Shown: positions 43,858-55,106 of the stretch, piece after piece | How positions within the stretch are numbered: the stretch's first letter is position 1 | How the letters are laid out: each line of letters starts with the position of its first letter | NCBI GenBank assembly: GCA_009760855.2 | Contig: WPIO01000146.1 | Span: 808,001-872,000 of the forward strand | Reading direction: 5' to 3' | Length of the DNA: 64,000 bases | From: Cristatella mucedo | Lineage: Eukaryota; Bryozoa; Phylactolaemata; Cristatellidae | Position numbers and translations under genes: made by a program | Notes under the pieces: model-generated | What the model was told of the DNA's origin: nothing | Seen by the model: the letters and a program-made list of their open reading frames with translations, nothing else | Database searches by the model: none

Positions 43858-45890
43858 TGATAAATTGCCCTCAAAGAAATATGGCGTACCTCCGGGCTCC
43901 CTGCTAGATTCCAGCTTTTTATACTCTCTATCTTGCTGACGTGATTGTCAAGCATAATCTAGGCGATTGCTTCTATGGTGATGACACTCAGTTGTACCTA
44001 TGCTTTGATCCCTCCCAGCCTTCGAGCACCTCTAATTTTCTCAACTCACTTGCTGCATCTATTGATGACATCCACACATGGCTGGCAGCAAATTTTCTAA
44101 AAATAAACGATGTTACAACACTTACTAGTTATGGGCAAACCCGGAGTAATTCACAATTTGGAAAGGCTGACCCTCAAAATAGGCTCTGCAAGCATATCTC
44201 CTGTTGAATCAGCTTGAAATCTAGGTGTCATACTCCAAATTGACTTCTCATTAGACGACCACAGCAGCTCCACAGTCGAATCAGCATACTTTGAGCTACA
44301 AAACATTCCTAAAACTCGGGCTTGTTTAGATAAGGATACTGCGTCTAAGTTGGTAGATGCATTTGCTACATCCCGTCATGACTTGTGTAACTCACTGCTT
44401 ACTTGCCTACTGGAATGTGCAATCATTGGATTACAGCTCCTGCGAAGCTCTGCAGCTAGGCATGTCTGTCGCGAACGTCGCAGTTGCCACATAACACCAC
44501 TTCTCGCCGACCTACACTGGCTACATGTCAAGCAACGGAACGACTTCAAGGTTTTGTTGCTCATTTTTAGGTTACTTAATTCTTTAGCTCTAGCCTATTT
44601 CTCAGATCTACTCCTCCACAAGGCCAAGCATCGTACCACCTGCTTTTCGGATTCCAACAGTCTACCAGTACCTCGTACAAACCTCAAATCCTTTGGAGAC
44701 CATGCATTTAGTTCGTATGCTTCCATAGCCAGGAACTCCCTCCTCACTTGAGTCGGAACATCCCCTGACTTGACCACATTTAAAATACCTAAAAAACCTA
44801 TTTAGGACAGCATTCAGTGGGTCCCTGTGATTCGTCCTTGATGTCTGTATGCGTGCTGACACTGTGCATGCTCCCACTAACCACATTTGTATGCAACCCT
44901 GTGTATTTCACCTTAACCATGTTATTCATGTTGTTTATCAAGCATAATATTACTCACCATTCAGTAATTAAAAATTTTAATATTAATGTACTTGATAAAA
45001 TGCCCTCAGAGAACTCAATCTGTCTCTAGGTGCTTTACATTTGGGGCAAAAGGGAATGCAATTGAACGGCGAGTAATAACATGTTTGATAAACAAAGAAA
45101 ACAATTAACATGGTAACAAACAAAATGAATAACATGGTCAGGGGTGACATGCCCAGGGTCAGCATGCAAATGTGGTTAGTGGCAGCATGCACAGTGTCAG
45201 CACGCATAAGCACATCAAGGACGAGTCACAGGGACCCACTAAATGCTGTCCTAAATAGGTGTTTTTTAAGTTCTTTTTTAACGTGGTCAGGCCTGGGAAT
45301 GCTCTGACACAAGTCGGGAGGAAGTTCCAGGCTTTGGGAGCATACGAACTAAATGCACGGTCTCCAAAGGATTTGAGGTATGCGCGAGGTAATTGTATAC
45401 TGTTTAATTCCAAAAAGCGGGTAGTACGATGCTTGGCCTGATGGGGGAGTATACCTGAGACAGAGAGGCTGGAACCAAAGAATGAAGTGACCTAAAAGTG
45501 ACCTACAAAACCTTGAAGTCAATCGGTTGCTTGACTAGTAGCTAGTGCAGGTCGGCGAGAAGTGGAGCAATGTGGCAACTGCGACGCTCACGACAGACAA
45601 GCCTAGCTGCAGAGTTTTGCACCAGCTGCAATCGCCTGATCGCACATGCTGATATGCGAGTAAGCAGTGAGTTGCAGAAGTCGAGACGGGATGTCACGAA
45701 TGCATGGACCAACTTGGACGTGGTATCCTTATCTAAACAAGCCCGAATTTTAGCAATGTTATGAAGCTAAAAATAGGTAGATTTGACGATTGCGTTTCCC
45801 TTTGCAGCAAATGTAAAGCGCCTAGAAAGAGATTCAGTTATCTGAAGGGGTTGTATGAAGTGCACTATTATTAGTATTAATAATTAAGCG
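43858..45890 (+). mobile_element. LINE-A copy (plus), interrupted by an inverted LINE-A
   Basis: 43858-44965 runs from RT motif B to mid 3' UTR (GDCFYGDDTQLYL, so YADD has become YGDD). 45789-45890 supplies the rest of the 3' UTR, hairpin and tail. The break is within the ATTCAATTGC segment of the 3' UTR. Confidence 0.88.
44966..45788 (-). mobile_element. LINE-A fragment (minus) inserted in the plus copy
   Basis: Reversed tail, hairpin, 3' UTR and C-terminal region, 5'-truncated near the HNIAKI region. Tail-to-tail with the plus copy, so 44370-44965 and 44998-45788 form a long inverted repeat with almost no spacer. Confidence 0.92.
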
Positions 45891-45934
45891 GAACCACTAC
45901 TTTTAGGACAATCAGAACTAATGGCACACCCTGA

Positions 45935-46033
45935 AGATAGTTATCTTTTTGCAGCAAATTATAGCACCTAGGAAGAGATTGAGTTCTCTGAGGGCGCTTC
46001 ATCAAGTGCATTATTGTTATTATTGTACTAAAT
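45935..46033 (+). mobile_element. LINE-A tail fragment (plus)
   Basis: TTTTTGCAGCAAAT..., hairpin with intact outer stem partner GGGCGCTTC, and (ATT)n tail. Only about 100 bp. Confidence 0.85.
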
Positions 46034-46389
46034 ATGTCATGCAGTTGCGCCAACAGTAACCGTTTCGTAAGACTTTCGTACTGCTATTTGACGAATGCCG
46101 ATATATAGATATTATATCGAGGTAAACTGCCTCTACGACAAACTATCGGTTGCGATGCCTAGTTAAGCTTTGTTTTTCCCGTAGTGGCTGGAAAAAAATG
46201 TCCTTGCTCCTTGATTTTGAGCTGGCTAGGATAACAAAAGTAAAAATAAGACAACCCATTTAGCTCGAATACCAAAAGCTGTGGTTAGGCCACCAAAACT
46301 GAGGTTCATTGCGTCTGCCTGGCTTTTTCAAAAAGTAAATAAATTAGGCAGGAGAGTTTTTTCTAGCGCAAGGTGAGCACACTAGCTAC

Positions 46390-47046
46390 GCCTAGGCGTC
46401 GCCGAGTCACAGCGTCGCCGAGGTCGGCAAACCGGAGCCGGACCGAGGCGGAGCCATAGATTGCTTCGAGAGCAGCTCGCTTCCGCTTCGGCTTCAGCCG
46501 TACGTGAATAGCGCTCGCAGTTAGGCCCCGACAGTTGCCTCGTTGGCTGGGTGCCAGGCGCCGAGGGCCGCTGCGACGAAAGCTTTGCCCACCTGTTCTG
46601 CCGGGGAAGCCCGTCGGTCAGACTCCTGGTACTTCCGCATCTGGTGCGGCTTGGCTGCTTCTTCTTGGGGAGGGGAGAGGTTAAGTCGGTGTCAAAGCAG
46701 ACTTGGACGTCCTCAATGGCAGCAATAGAGCGGCCAGCAGGTGATCCGAGACGGTGTCGTGTCGCGTCACTCCCATATCACCGGCATCGTATCTTCAGGA
46801 ATTTTTTTTGTGGTCCCAGGCAGCGTCTCGTCTTCCGAGCACGTAGGCGCCTTGCTGCAGGCACGTACGTGTGTCTTGTTCTTTGAACGGCAGAGCACGT
46901 AAGAAGGTCCAGCCGGGCTCTGAAAATGAAACGCCACAACACCGACGCAATCCATGGCAAGGACAGTGAAAATGCGAGCGTTGCCAGGCTCGTGCGTTGA
47001 CAGACAGCACGTCACCTGCTCGCATCCCTCTTGCCGAGTCACTCAT
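46390..47046 (-). other. GC/CpG-rich block with overlapping minus-strand frames; candidate host exon(s)
   Basis: CpG-rich compared with its surroundings. An ATG in good context (AAAGATGA) at 47044-47046 opens an 83-codon frame (MSDSARGMRAGDVLSV..). The overlapping frame, open at 47042-46767, reads CEQVTCCLSTHEPGNA and is cysteine-rich. Further downstream, frames of 50-125 codons overlap (for example one containing MRKYQESDRRASPAEQ, ending at about 46526). Because GC-rich DNA produces long chance frames, I cannot choose between them. It may be the first exons of a minus-strand gene driven by the element at 47240-47320, or an unrecognised mobile element. Confidence 0.28.
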
Positions 47047-47239
47047 CTTTCCAGCTCCATCACGTATTGCAGGGGATTATGGAATTTGCCGTTTTACTAA
47101 AATGTATTCCTGATTTTGCTCCAAACTGAGCGGGTGCGTTCTCGCCTGAATTACAGCTACGGCTGAATGCACGACGGGAAAAAAATTATGACGCCACTGG
47201 GTGGAGTTGCTGGTGTGGGCGTAGCATCGCCACCATGAT

Positions 47240-47320
47240 GCCCCGCCCTAGGCTGATTGGGCTGGAGTGCATAACGTCTCTGCGGCCGGGAGCCTACAGC
47301 TGATTGGTTGGAGGCTTGAC
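47240..47320 (-). promoter_or_regulatory. Promoter-like cluster: CCAAT and GC boxes
   Basis: Two ATTGG motifs on plus (CTGATTGGG at 47258 and CTGATTGGTTGG at 47301), i.e. CCAAT boxes on minus, and a CCCCGCCC GC box at 47242. They lie about 200-260 bp upstream of the minus-strand ATG at 47046. CpG-rich setting. Confidence 0.3.
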
Positions 47321-48947
47321 TGAATGGCCCCCCATTGATGCGATGTTTTCTCGCCACTCTCCGGTTCAGCTCCCAGAGTCGCGAGTGAACGCGTCGTCCG
47401 TCTTCAGCTCGCGGACGTGTACTGCTCGTGAAGAGTCTTGTGAATTCGATCGATTACATCTTTTTGAGAGGTCATTGACTCATCTTGCTATCGGTGCTTG
47501 CTGCACCTCATATGCGCTCGTCAACCTTGCCGGCACTTAGCTGGAGACGACCCCTACACTGGAATGGCAGTGAGAGCTGACAGCAAGGATCACTAGCCAT
47601 TCACCCAGGTGCTGTGCGAAATAGCGATGAAGAAATACCGAAGACTTCAGTAAATAAGCGGTGCATTGGTAGGTGGCCGGGAGCGGGCGAGCGTTTCGCT
47701 TAGTTAACGTGGCTATGCACATTTTCTCACTGCCAGCGACACAGGCACGACTTCGCTTGTTGATCTAGCATTCAGCTCATTTGGCCCGGAAGTCTTGGAG
47801 TCGCTTTGAGCGCGTCACTAGTAGCAATGACTTTTAAGCTTTCAAGACAGGGCAAAAGACTAAATTGTTCCGGTCGGCTGTCCCAATCCGGACGAAGTTG
47901 TCTTTTCTGTTTCGGGGTTCTTTGTGCACGTACCTGTCGATGATGCAGACCATGGTTATATCCACACATTTTATAAGGCGAATACCCGGAGACACTAGAT
48001 TTCAGACCGTCTGCGTGATAGCCTAAGCATCTATACTTTTCCCTTTTTGAATACCTAATACAGATATACGTCACTAACCATTCGTTGTCGATTCTCTTGC
48101 AGCGGGTCACAAAACGCCCCGACTTCCGGTAGCTTCTCGAAGCGCGATTCACTTATAGCAAAGCATTGAGATAACCCCTGGTTCCTGTGAGGCAGCCTAT
48201 GGATTAGCCTCTGGTAGGCTAACAACCGAGGCTAAAAAAGGCGCAAGAATACGTAGCCCTGGTTTTCATTAGATTCTAAATGAAAGCAAACTTGAGAGAA
48301 TACATGCGTTCATAACATTGCACCATGTAGTAGCGCAAGAAAAGGACAGTAGTTGCTCTCTATCTCAAGGTCATCCTTCGGTTATACACTTAATAGGCAT
48401 TTATTCCCCGAGTGAGTGTGATGAGCACTGCGATCCGACCTTTTTGTATACCCAGATAAATGTTTGCCCTTTTTGTGCACATTCACTTTTCAATCTCGCG
48501 CAAAATACACCTGGATAAGACAACGTCAAGTGCTTGAGCAACCGATGGGAGCCGATGCTTGCAGTCAGGCGGAGCACTAATTAGTGGAGTTGGCTGCAGG
48601 CAGTGGAGACCCACTGAAAGCCTGGCGGTACCACGTGTCATCTCCGGCTTGGCTGGTAAAGTACGCTTGCGTAGGTGCAGAGTCTCTCTGCCACGGTAAT
48701 GCAGAAGTTTGGGCGCAGTCTTTTCATATGGGCTATTACCTTGGGGAACCACCCATCGAGGCTGTCATATGTAAACAGATTATATCTAACAATGCTATGA
48801 CTGTCAGCTAGTCGGTGTGTTTCGCAGGAGCTGTCACACATTTTGTTATTAATGGTTTAAGTTGTAAAATGTAGGATTGTATCTGGAAGTTTTGGTCACC
48901 TGGAAACTAGCACATTTTCCAAGCTGGGGGTGTAACCTAGCCATAGG
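47321..48947. other. Unassigned, non-repeat
   Basis: No LINE/SINE. A plus-strand acceptor-like GATTCTCTTGCAG ends at 48104 and is followed by a 17-codon phase-1 frame to a stop. On the minus strand a 126-codon frame (48152-47772) contains a consensus donor CAG|GTACGT at about 47940. Neither is strong enough to call. Confidence 0.3.
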
Positions 48948-49082
48948 AGCATTCCCTGTTGGCTACCGTACCCATGTAGAAAGTCGCTTAGGCTGGCAGT
49001 GGGCTATACAAAACTCTCCTACGTACCACCAGCACAGTGTTTGCGGATTTTTGGGGTTACAGACGGAGATAAATTACATTAC
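48948..49082 (+). mobile_element. LINE-B 3' tail fragment (plus)
   Basis: TGTTGGCTACCGTACCCATG... to GAGATAAATTACATTACATGC. Shows the TACATTAC-type tail. Confidence 0.85.
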
Positions 49083-49218
49083 ATGCATTGCATTCGCTCA
49101 ACAGGAGCCTGAGAATGCGTGCAACCTGTGAGCCCGCTGAACCTCGATCTCGGTATTGTCGTTTGATTGCGCCTAATTTAAGCCGAAAGGCGGCCTTACT
49201 CAGCGCTTGCGGCTTTCA

Positions 49219-49885
<667 letters not shown>

Positions 49886-50189
49886 TGCTCCCCCCAACTA
49901 AGTCTGGCTGTGGTCCTGAGCTCGAGCCCCGAGGCATATGTAAAGCTCCTGAAAAGAAATTAAGTTAGGTTGCTAAAAAAATATGAATTGTAGTTTCTGA
50001 TATTTTTATTAATATGTATCCAGGCTGATGCAAGATGTTGCACATAAATCCCTCAACAATTCTCGTTACAGCGTGTGAGTACACTTTTTAACGATTCCAC
50101 TTTATGCTCAATCAAAAAATTTGCATTTTGCATAGTTTGTCTTTCACTTTACCGACCATCACGATGAAACATCGCGGAATCGCGGCTTC

Positions 50190-50425
50190 AAGGCTTCGCA
50201 CCAACTTTTAAGTGCCTAATTATATAAGCCGTTAGACCTGCAAGCAGTGAGTTACAGATTTAGAAGCAGAAGAGCACATACACACGCACCAAATTAGAAT
50301 ATACGGTCTCTGTCGGAGCAGGCTCCCATCTTAGCAATATTACTCAGTTTGAAGTAGGCCGACTTAATATCGATGCTGCTGTGGTCTTCTGGAGACTGGC
50401 AATTTAAAACGTGACTGTACTCCAA
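50190..50425 (-). mobile_element. Old LINE-A remnant (minus)
   Basis: CACCAACTTTTAAGTGCC..GCAAGCAGTGAGTTACAG..TCTTAGCAATATTACTCAG follows the reversed C-terminal region in order, with many substitutions. Confidence 0.6.
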
Positions 50426-51154
50426 AATTAAATCAAAAGGAAAGCTTTGAATGCTAATTTCCAGTCGATATAAATTGGTTTGGATGAATTTAAATAGCAG
50501 AACTGTCCAGTCTTACTTTGTGGCACTAATCAGCAATGCAGCAGGCAAATTTTATTAGCTGTGAGAAGAAGGCGATTGTAGCAAAGCTTTTTCTGTAGCT
50601 ATTCTAATGAGCTTTTGAAACCTGCCAAGTAATAGTTCTCTTTTTTTTAGAACAAGAACCTTCCTTATATATAGTGATTGTAAAATATATTTTGTAGCGA
50701 AGTTAATGGCAAGCGATCAGGCAGAGCTTTCTTTTGCTGAATGTTTCCTAACACTAGTTGTTTCTTGGGGATTAGGCTGTCTAAGAAAGCATTCAGTCTT
50801 TGGCAAAGTCCACACAGTTGTAATACAACAAAAGCTGAATTGACAAAAATTCAACCTTGAAGCGGATAGTATTGCCGTCATGTTGAAACATTTATTAATT
50901 TAATCTCTGTGGAAGATGATTTACCTCTTCATCCTGTTCCTTACCCAGATCGTTCTGAAAGGCCAACGCAGGTAGGTGATGCATTTTAATAACACTTTTT
51001 CTGATCGGTTGAATTTTTGCCGTAATGCTCTTTTTTATGTGATAGGGCCCCTTTTGACTTTTTCTTTCTCATCAGACACCACAGTGACGTGAGAAGACGT
51101 TGCCATAGTAGCAAAGGTTTTTTTGCAGCTGTGACTAAGCTAGTTGATGATAAT
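50426..51154. other. AT-rich, unassigned
   Basis: Nothing recognised. Confidence 0.45.
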
Positions 51155-52195
51155 GATAAGGATAATACACCTGAAAAATCGCCTTCAGAGAATTCAATCT
51201 CTTTCTAGGAGCTTTGCATTTGCTGCAAGGGAAAAACGATCAAGTCAGAAGACTGCCTCTACAGCTAGCTATCGCATCCGATCCCTATCCAAGATTAGAA
51301 GCTGTCTCCCACAGTGGCTTGTAAAAAATTTAACTAGCTCTTTAGTTCTGTCTCGGCTTGATTATTGTAATTCCCTTTTGGCTGGGCTACCAAAGAAAGC
51401 TATAATGCCACTACAGCGGACTATGAATATGGCTGCAAGGCTGGTCTTCAAGTCCCAGCGGTTTGAGCACGTGTCACCTTTGCTGGAAGAGCTAGGATGG
51501 TTGCCGGTTGAGCAAAGGATACAGAGCAAAGTTCTTACGCTGACCCACAAGGCCCGCCACGGCTTGGCTCCTTCATACCTAGCTGAACTGCTACATCAGT
51601 TTCAGCCTGTTCGCGCCCTCAGGTCCTGTGTGGACAATAAATTAGCTGTCTCATTCCTCAGCTTAAAGACAGTTGGCGTCAGAAGCTTTAGCTCTGCAGG
51701 TCCTAGACTGTGGAACTCGCTTCCACAATTCTTAGGCAACGACATCTACTCTCCAACTGCCGACTGTGGCACATCTTTTTCAGCGGTCCTGAACTGCTAC
51801 TTCTATCCTGCTACTCACTACCTCAACTGCTCTCCTAACTCTGCTATGCTTCCCACTTTCTCTTTGTTGCGTGAGAGAAAGTCTGTTGGCTACCGAATGC
51901 GTACCGAAAGCCGCTTAGGCTGTGAGTGTGCTATACAAAACTCTCCTGCGTAACGCCCACGTGGTCTGTATGACTTTGTGGAGTCACTGACGGAGATACA
52001 AGGGATACAAGTGGTGAGGGGTATCACGCTCGATAAGCAAGATGAATAACCTGGTTAGGTGAGACATGCACAGGGTCAGCGAGCAAGTTCGATTAGTGGC
52101 ATCATGCAAAATATCAGCAAGCATAAGCACATAAACCGAGATCGACTAACTGCTGTCTTAAAATAGCCACGATTCTGCAAGCTGTTGATATTTCA
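51155..52195 (-). mobile_element. LINE-A 3' fragment (minus) interrupted by LINE-B
   Basis: 51155-51245 is the reversed tail and hairpin. 52003-52195 is the continuing 3' UTR. They are separated by a plus-strand LINE-B insertion, with CAAG at both edges. Confidence 0.85.
51246..52002 (+). mobile_element. LINE-B 3' fragment (plus), well preserved
   Basis: Starts at CAGAAGACTGCCTCTACAGC, encodes an uninterrupted C-terminal region (SRLDYCNSLL, LGWLPVEQRI, ALRSCVDNK) up to the TAA at 51951-51953, then hairpin and GAGATACAAG tail. It has the longest intact LINE-B frame in the window. Together with the antisense LINE-A tail upstream, the frame is open over 51144-51953. Confidence 0.93.
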
Positions 52196-52314
52196 ATTCA
52201 GATCACTAGATATATCTTATCTGGTAGGGAATGAGAACATACAGTAAAGGTCAGCTCATAAACCAGGTTCAGTTTATGTAGAAGTAGAAGCCTGTGATCG
52301 GCAGCTATCTCCTC

Positions 52315-52317
<3 letters not shown>

Positions 52318-52351
<34 letters not shown>

Positions 52352-52395
52352 GTATATAATGTATATAATATATATAATGTATATAATGATATAAG
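52318..52395 (+). repeat. AT-rich microsatellite
   Basis: (AT)n followed by several TGTATATAA units. Confidence 0.93.
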
Positions 52396-52399
52396 TAAT

Positions 52400-52490
52400 G
52401 CAGATTTTCCTTATGAAGAACTCGAACCAACAACCTGGTTCGTATGATCATCTAGCTCACGCGTTAAGACTTATGGGTGGCCAAGTTCCA
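52400..52490 (-). other. tRNA-like sequence (tRNA relic or SINE head)
   Basis: On the minus strand GTGAGCTAGATGATCATACG (A-box side) is followed by GTTGGTTCGAGTTC (B box) at tRNA-like spacing. The acceptor stem is not complementary, so it is not a functional tRNA gene. Confidence 0.35.
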
Positions 52491-52984
52491 GCAACAGTTC
52501 CACGAGCTCTCATTCTTTTTAATGCCTTAGGAAGTTATCTTTAGGGCTAGATGTGATGAATAAGCTGTATGTGTAATAGACCCAGCAGTTACGAAGCAAT
52601 CAGCACAATTGTGTAAATGCAGTTAATTCTAAACTTGTTTGGCAAGTGCAGCCATCAATAGACCATTATAGTTTTTCTTGAATAAAACTTTTGTTGCACT
52701 CTAATTTACCTTCTCAACGGACAGGAATACTATTTAAACTATAGGCTTTTGGAATTGGACATGCACGTAATAAATGCAGTTGCTGCAATTCTGTCAATAG
52801 TAAACATCAGTTATTTGATATCTTACAGAGAAATAATTCTTTTAGTATGTAGATATCAAGCTATGTAGTCGGCCTAAGGGTAGTTGTTCTTAGTTCCAAA
52901 GACGACTAGGGTAGCGAGTTTTGTACCCTGTGGCCAGTGATGGAGCCAGAGTTGGCAAGGGGATTTAAAATTATTAAGAAAAAT

Positions 52985-53105
52985 AATAATAATTTTAATG
53001 TAGAGCCCTCGGAGAACTCAAAATCTTTCTAGACTCTCAACATTTGTTGAAAAGGAAGCAAGATCGAATAGTTAGAGGTAGCATGCTCAATGACAACCAG
53101 TATTT
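52985..53105 (-). mobile_element. LINE-A tail fragment (minus)
   Basis: ATAATTTTAATGTAGAGCCCTCGGAGAACTC... reversed tail, hairpin and part of the 3' UTR. Confidence 0.78.
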
Positions 53106-53284
53106 GGGTTCCTACAGTGGGCAGTGAGCTGCTAAGGTCCCAATACCTGTGCCTGCGACCATCACTAACTACAAAATTATGTCTTATGATAACAGCAACA
53201 ATACCTGATGAGTAAACAGGTTTCTCATCTCGGGTGAAGATTAAGATTGTGTGCTACATATTTTCACTAATTGCAGATCTAGCC

Positions 53285-53670
53285 CTGTTAAGGTCCCTCA
53301 GGTCCGGCATGAACGATACATTATCTGTTCCTTTCCTCTGCTTACAGATCGTTGGAAAGTAAAGCTTTTGCTCTTTCGGTCCTTGACTGTGGAACACGCT
53401 CCCACAATTCTACCCAAATACAGCTACTCTACTGCAGCCGGCTGTGGCACATTCCTTCCAGCCGTCCTGAGCAGTTATGTTACTCACTACCTCAACTGCT
53501 CTCCTGACTCTGCAATGCTTCCAACTTTCTCTTTGTTGCGTGAGATTTAATATGCTGGCTACTTAATGCGTAACAAAAGCAGCTTAGGGTGTGAGTGAGC
53601 TAAACCAAACTCTCCTGCAGTAACACACGTATTTTCTTTGTGGCTTATTGGTGTTGCAGATGAAGAGAAA
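53285..53670 (+). mobile_element. LINE-B 3' fragment (plus), diverged
   Basis: CTCAGGTCCGGCATGAACG... through CTCAACTGCTCTCCTGAC to a degraded hairpin and tail. Confidence 0.8.
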
Positions 53671-53802
53671 TTATTGAGGAGAACCAATGAGCTAATACTG
53701 CAAGGAGTCTTTATGCTTACTGACTGAGAAAACTAATTTTCATATTCGCACTTTCTGGGTTACATAGATTCTTCTTCTTATTAAAGTTGATTTTATTACC
53801 CC

Positions 53803-53965
53803 AGTTGCAGCTCATTGCTAAGGTACTGGGTTTTCACGAGCCAGGTCGCGGGTTAGAGCCCTGCTGGGACGATCATTAAGTTCCTACTCCTAGCAGTCGT
53901 GATAGTCGTCGAGGCTCTTTGGCCGGTAAGATCCACTCTCCGACTTTATTTCAGTGCTTCGCACA
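53803..53965 (+). mobile_element. SINE-1 copy
   Basis: tRNA-like head GCAGCTCATTGCTAAGG (A box) and CGCGGGTTAGAGCCC (B box), then the family body TCGTGATAGTCGTCGAGGCTCTT. Confidence 0.65.
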
Positions 53966-54695
53966 TGCCACTGGATTCATACCGCAATCTCGCTCATCAA
54001 ATACATTCAAGTCGAAGTCAGCTGTTAAAGAAAAGCACCCTAAGTAATGGGCCAAACCAGTGCGGCAGTTTCCAATATTTTTCATGGCTTGGTGAGTCAG
54101 TTAGATACTCACTTGCCTAAAAAAAAATGCTCATGCTTTGAGTAGGTTGTCAAAACCGAAACTTTTATGTCCCTATAGTTTCTCTGGCTTTATCTAGATA
54201 CGGAAAGAGATATACAGCATTGCAAGTCAAGTGCTTTGCCTCCTTTATTCTTTCTACTGCTAGCCTATTATTTTTAATCAGCAAAAAATGTATTACTGTT
54301 CCTACATCATCACTAAGCATTGGTATTGTATATTTATGTTGTAACTACAATGTCTTCCATTGCTTTTGAAATAGTTAGTGAAATTAGATGGGTTTTGAGG
54401 TGAAACACATCTCTTAGTGAATCTCTGGGTCATCGTAAAAAAAGATTTGTGCCTCAGGAATATCATAATGTTACTAGTGATTAGCAAATAATGACACACT
54501 ATGTATCTCTATAGAAACTCCTGGTCTTCATCATGCTGTGTCAATTCCAAGTCCATTATTTAGGCGCTCTACTTGATCCCAACCTTTCGGTCCACATATT
54601 TGCCTCTTGATAAGTTTACTTCTTGAATAGTAACGTACGGCTTACATTGTTGCTTTGTGTATGCTACACACTCGTGGGGGTGAGCTTTATTTTAG
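53966..54695. other. Unassigned, probable intron before module copy 2
   Basis: A short LINE-like patch at about 54535-54605 (LGALLDPNLSVHI in one frame) resembles the RT-connecting region of CR1-type elements. Otherwise nothing is seen. It ends in an acceptor, GAGCTTTATTTTAG (to 54695). Confidence 0.35.
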
Positions 54696-55106
54696 AATTT
54701 GGAGAAGTTGCTATAAATGTTCCTGAATGCATAGATAAGCAGTCAAATTTCAATGTAACCTGCCATGTGAAATCAGGCGAAGGAATATTCATCACCTCGA
54801 CAGGCCTAATTTTCCTCGACGGCAGTGGGCAACCGTCGTTAGTGGCACTATGCAGTGTTGACAAGTTCTTTCAACTCTCGGATGCTGGCTGCCAGCTCTT
54901 CAATGCGACTAAAACTACGTGCAGCAGCATTCTTCAAGGCCGACGTCAGAAAGAGTCTACGGTCACGTTTGAACTCTCGTTGTCTGGGAACTTTACTGCT
55001 TCAACTACGGCTCTCAGCAGGATGACCGGTTCAGTCACTGGTAATAATAGAAATGCTTTACTCTTGAAGTGTAGAAATGAGAATTGGGCAAACGTGGCAC
55101 TTTGTG
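54696..55106 (+). CDS. Host exon, copy 2 of the 411-nt extracellular-type module
   Basis: Same length, phase (1-1) and acceptor as the exon at 8332-8742, and about 60% identical in protein. The frame is open throughout. Cysteines occur in PECIDK, VTCHVK, LCSVDK, AGCQLF, TTCSSI, LKCRNE and VALC. Bases before it form an open frame with a signal-peptide-like hydrophobic run (LTLLLCVCY), but there is no ATG and the twin's acceptor aligns here, so I treat it as intron. The donor position reads GCAAGG instead of GTAAGA: either a GC-type donor or a mutated one. A TAA follows in frame 15 bases into the presumed intron. The function is unknown; an ectodomain module of a membrane or secreted protein is inferred from the neighbouring anchor exon at copy 1. 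Confidence 0.55.

Noticed and set aside
47938-47990. TATAAA, Kozak-like ACCATGG and CAG|GTACGT on the minus strand as a mini first exon
   Set aside because: The TATA box is only ~20 bases from the ATG, so the start site would fall at or beyond it. Probably coincidence.
53803-53880. Functional tRNA gene
   Set aside because: A/B boxes are present but the stems do not pair and the SINE body follows. It is a SINE head.
54623-54695. Signal-peptide-like hydrophobic run in front of module copy 2
   Set aside because: The frame has no ATG (it begins TTG), and the splice acceptor shared with copy 1 lies at the end of the run, so it is more likely intron.
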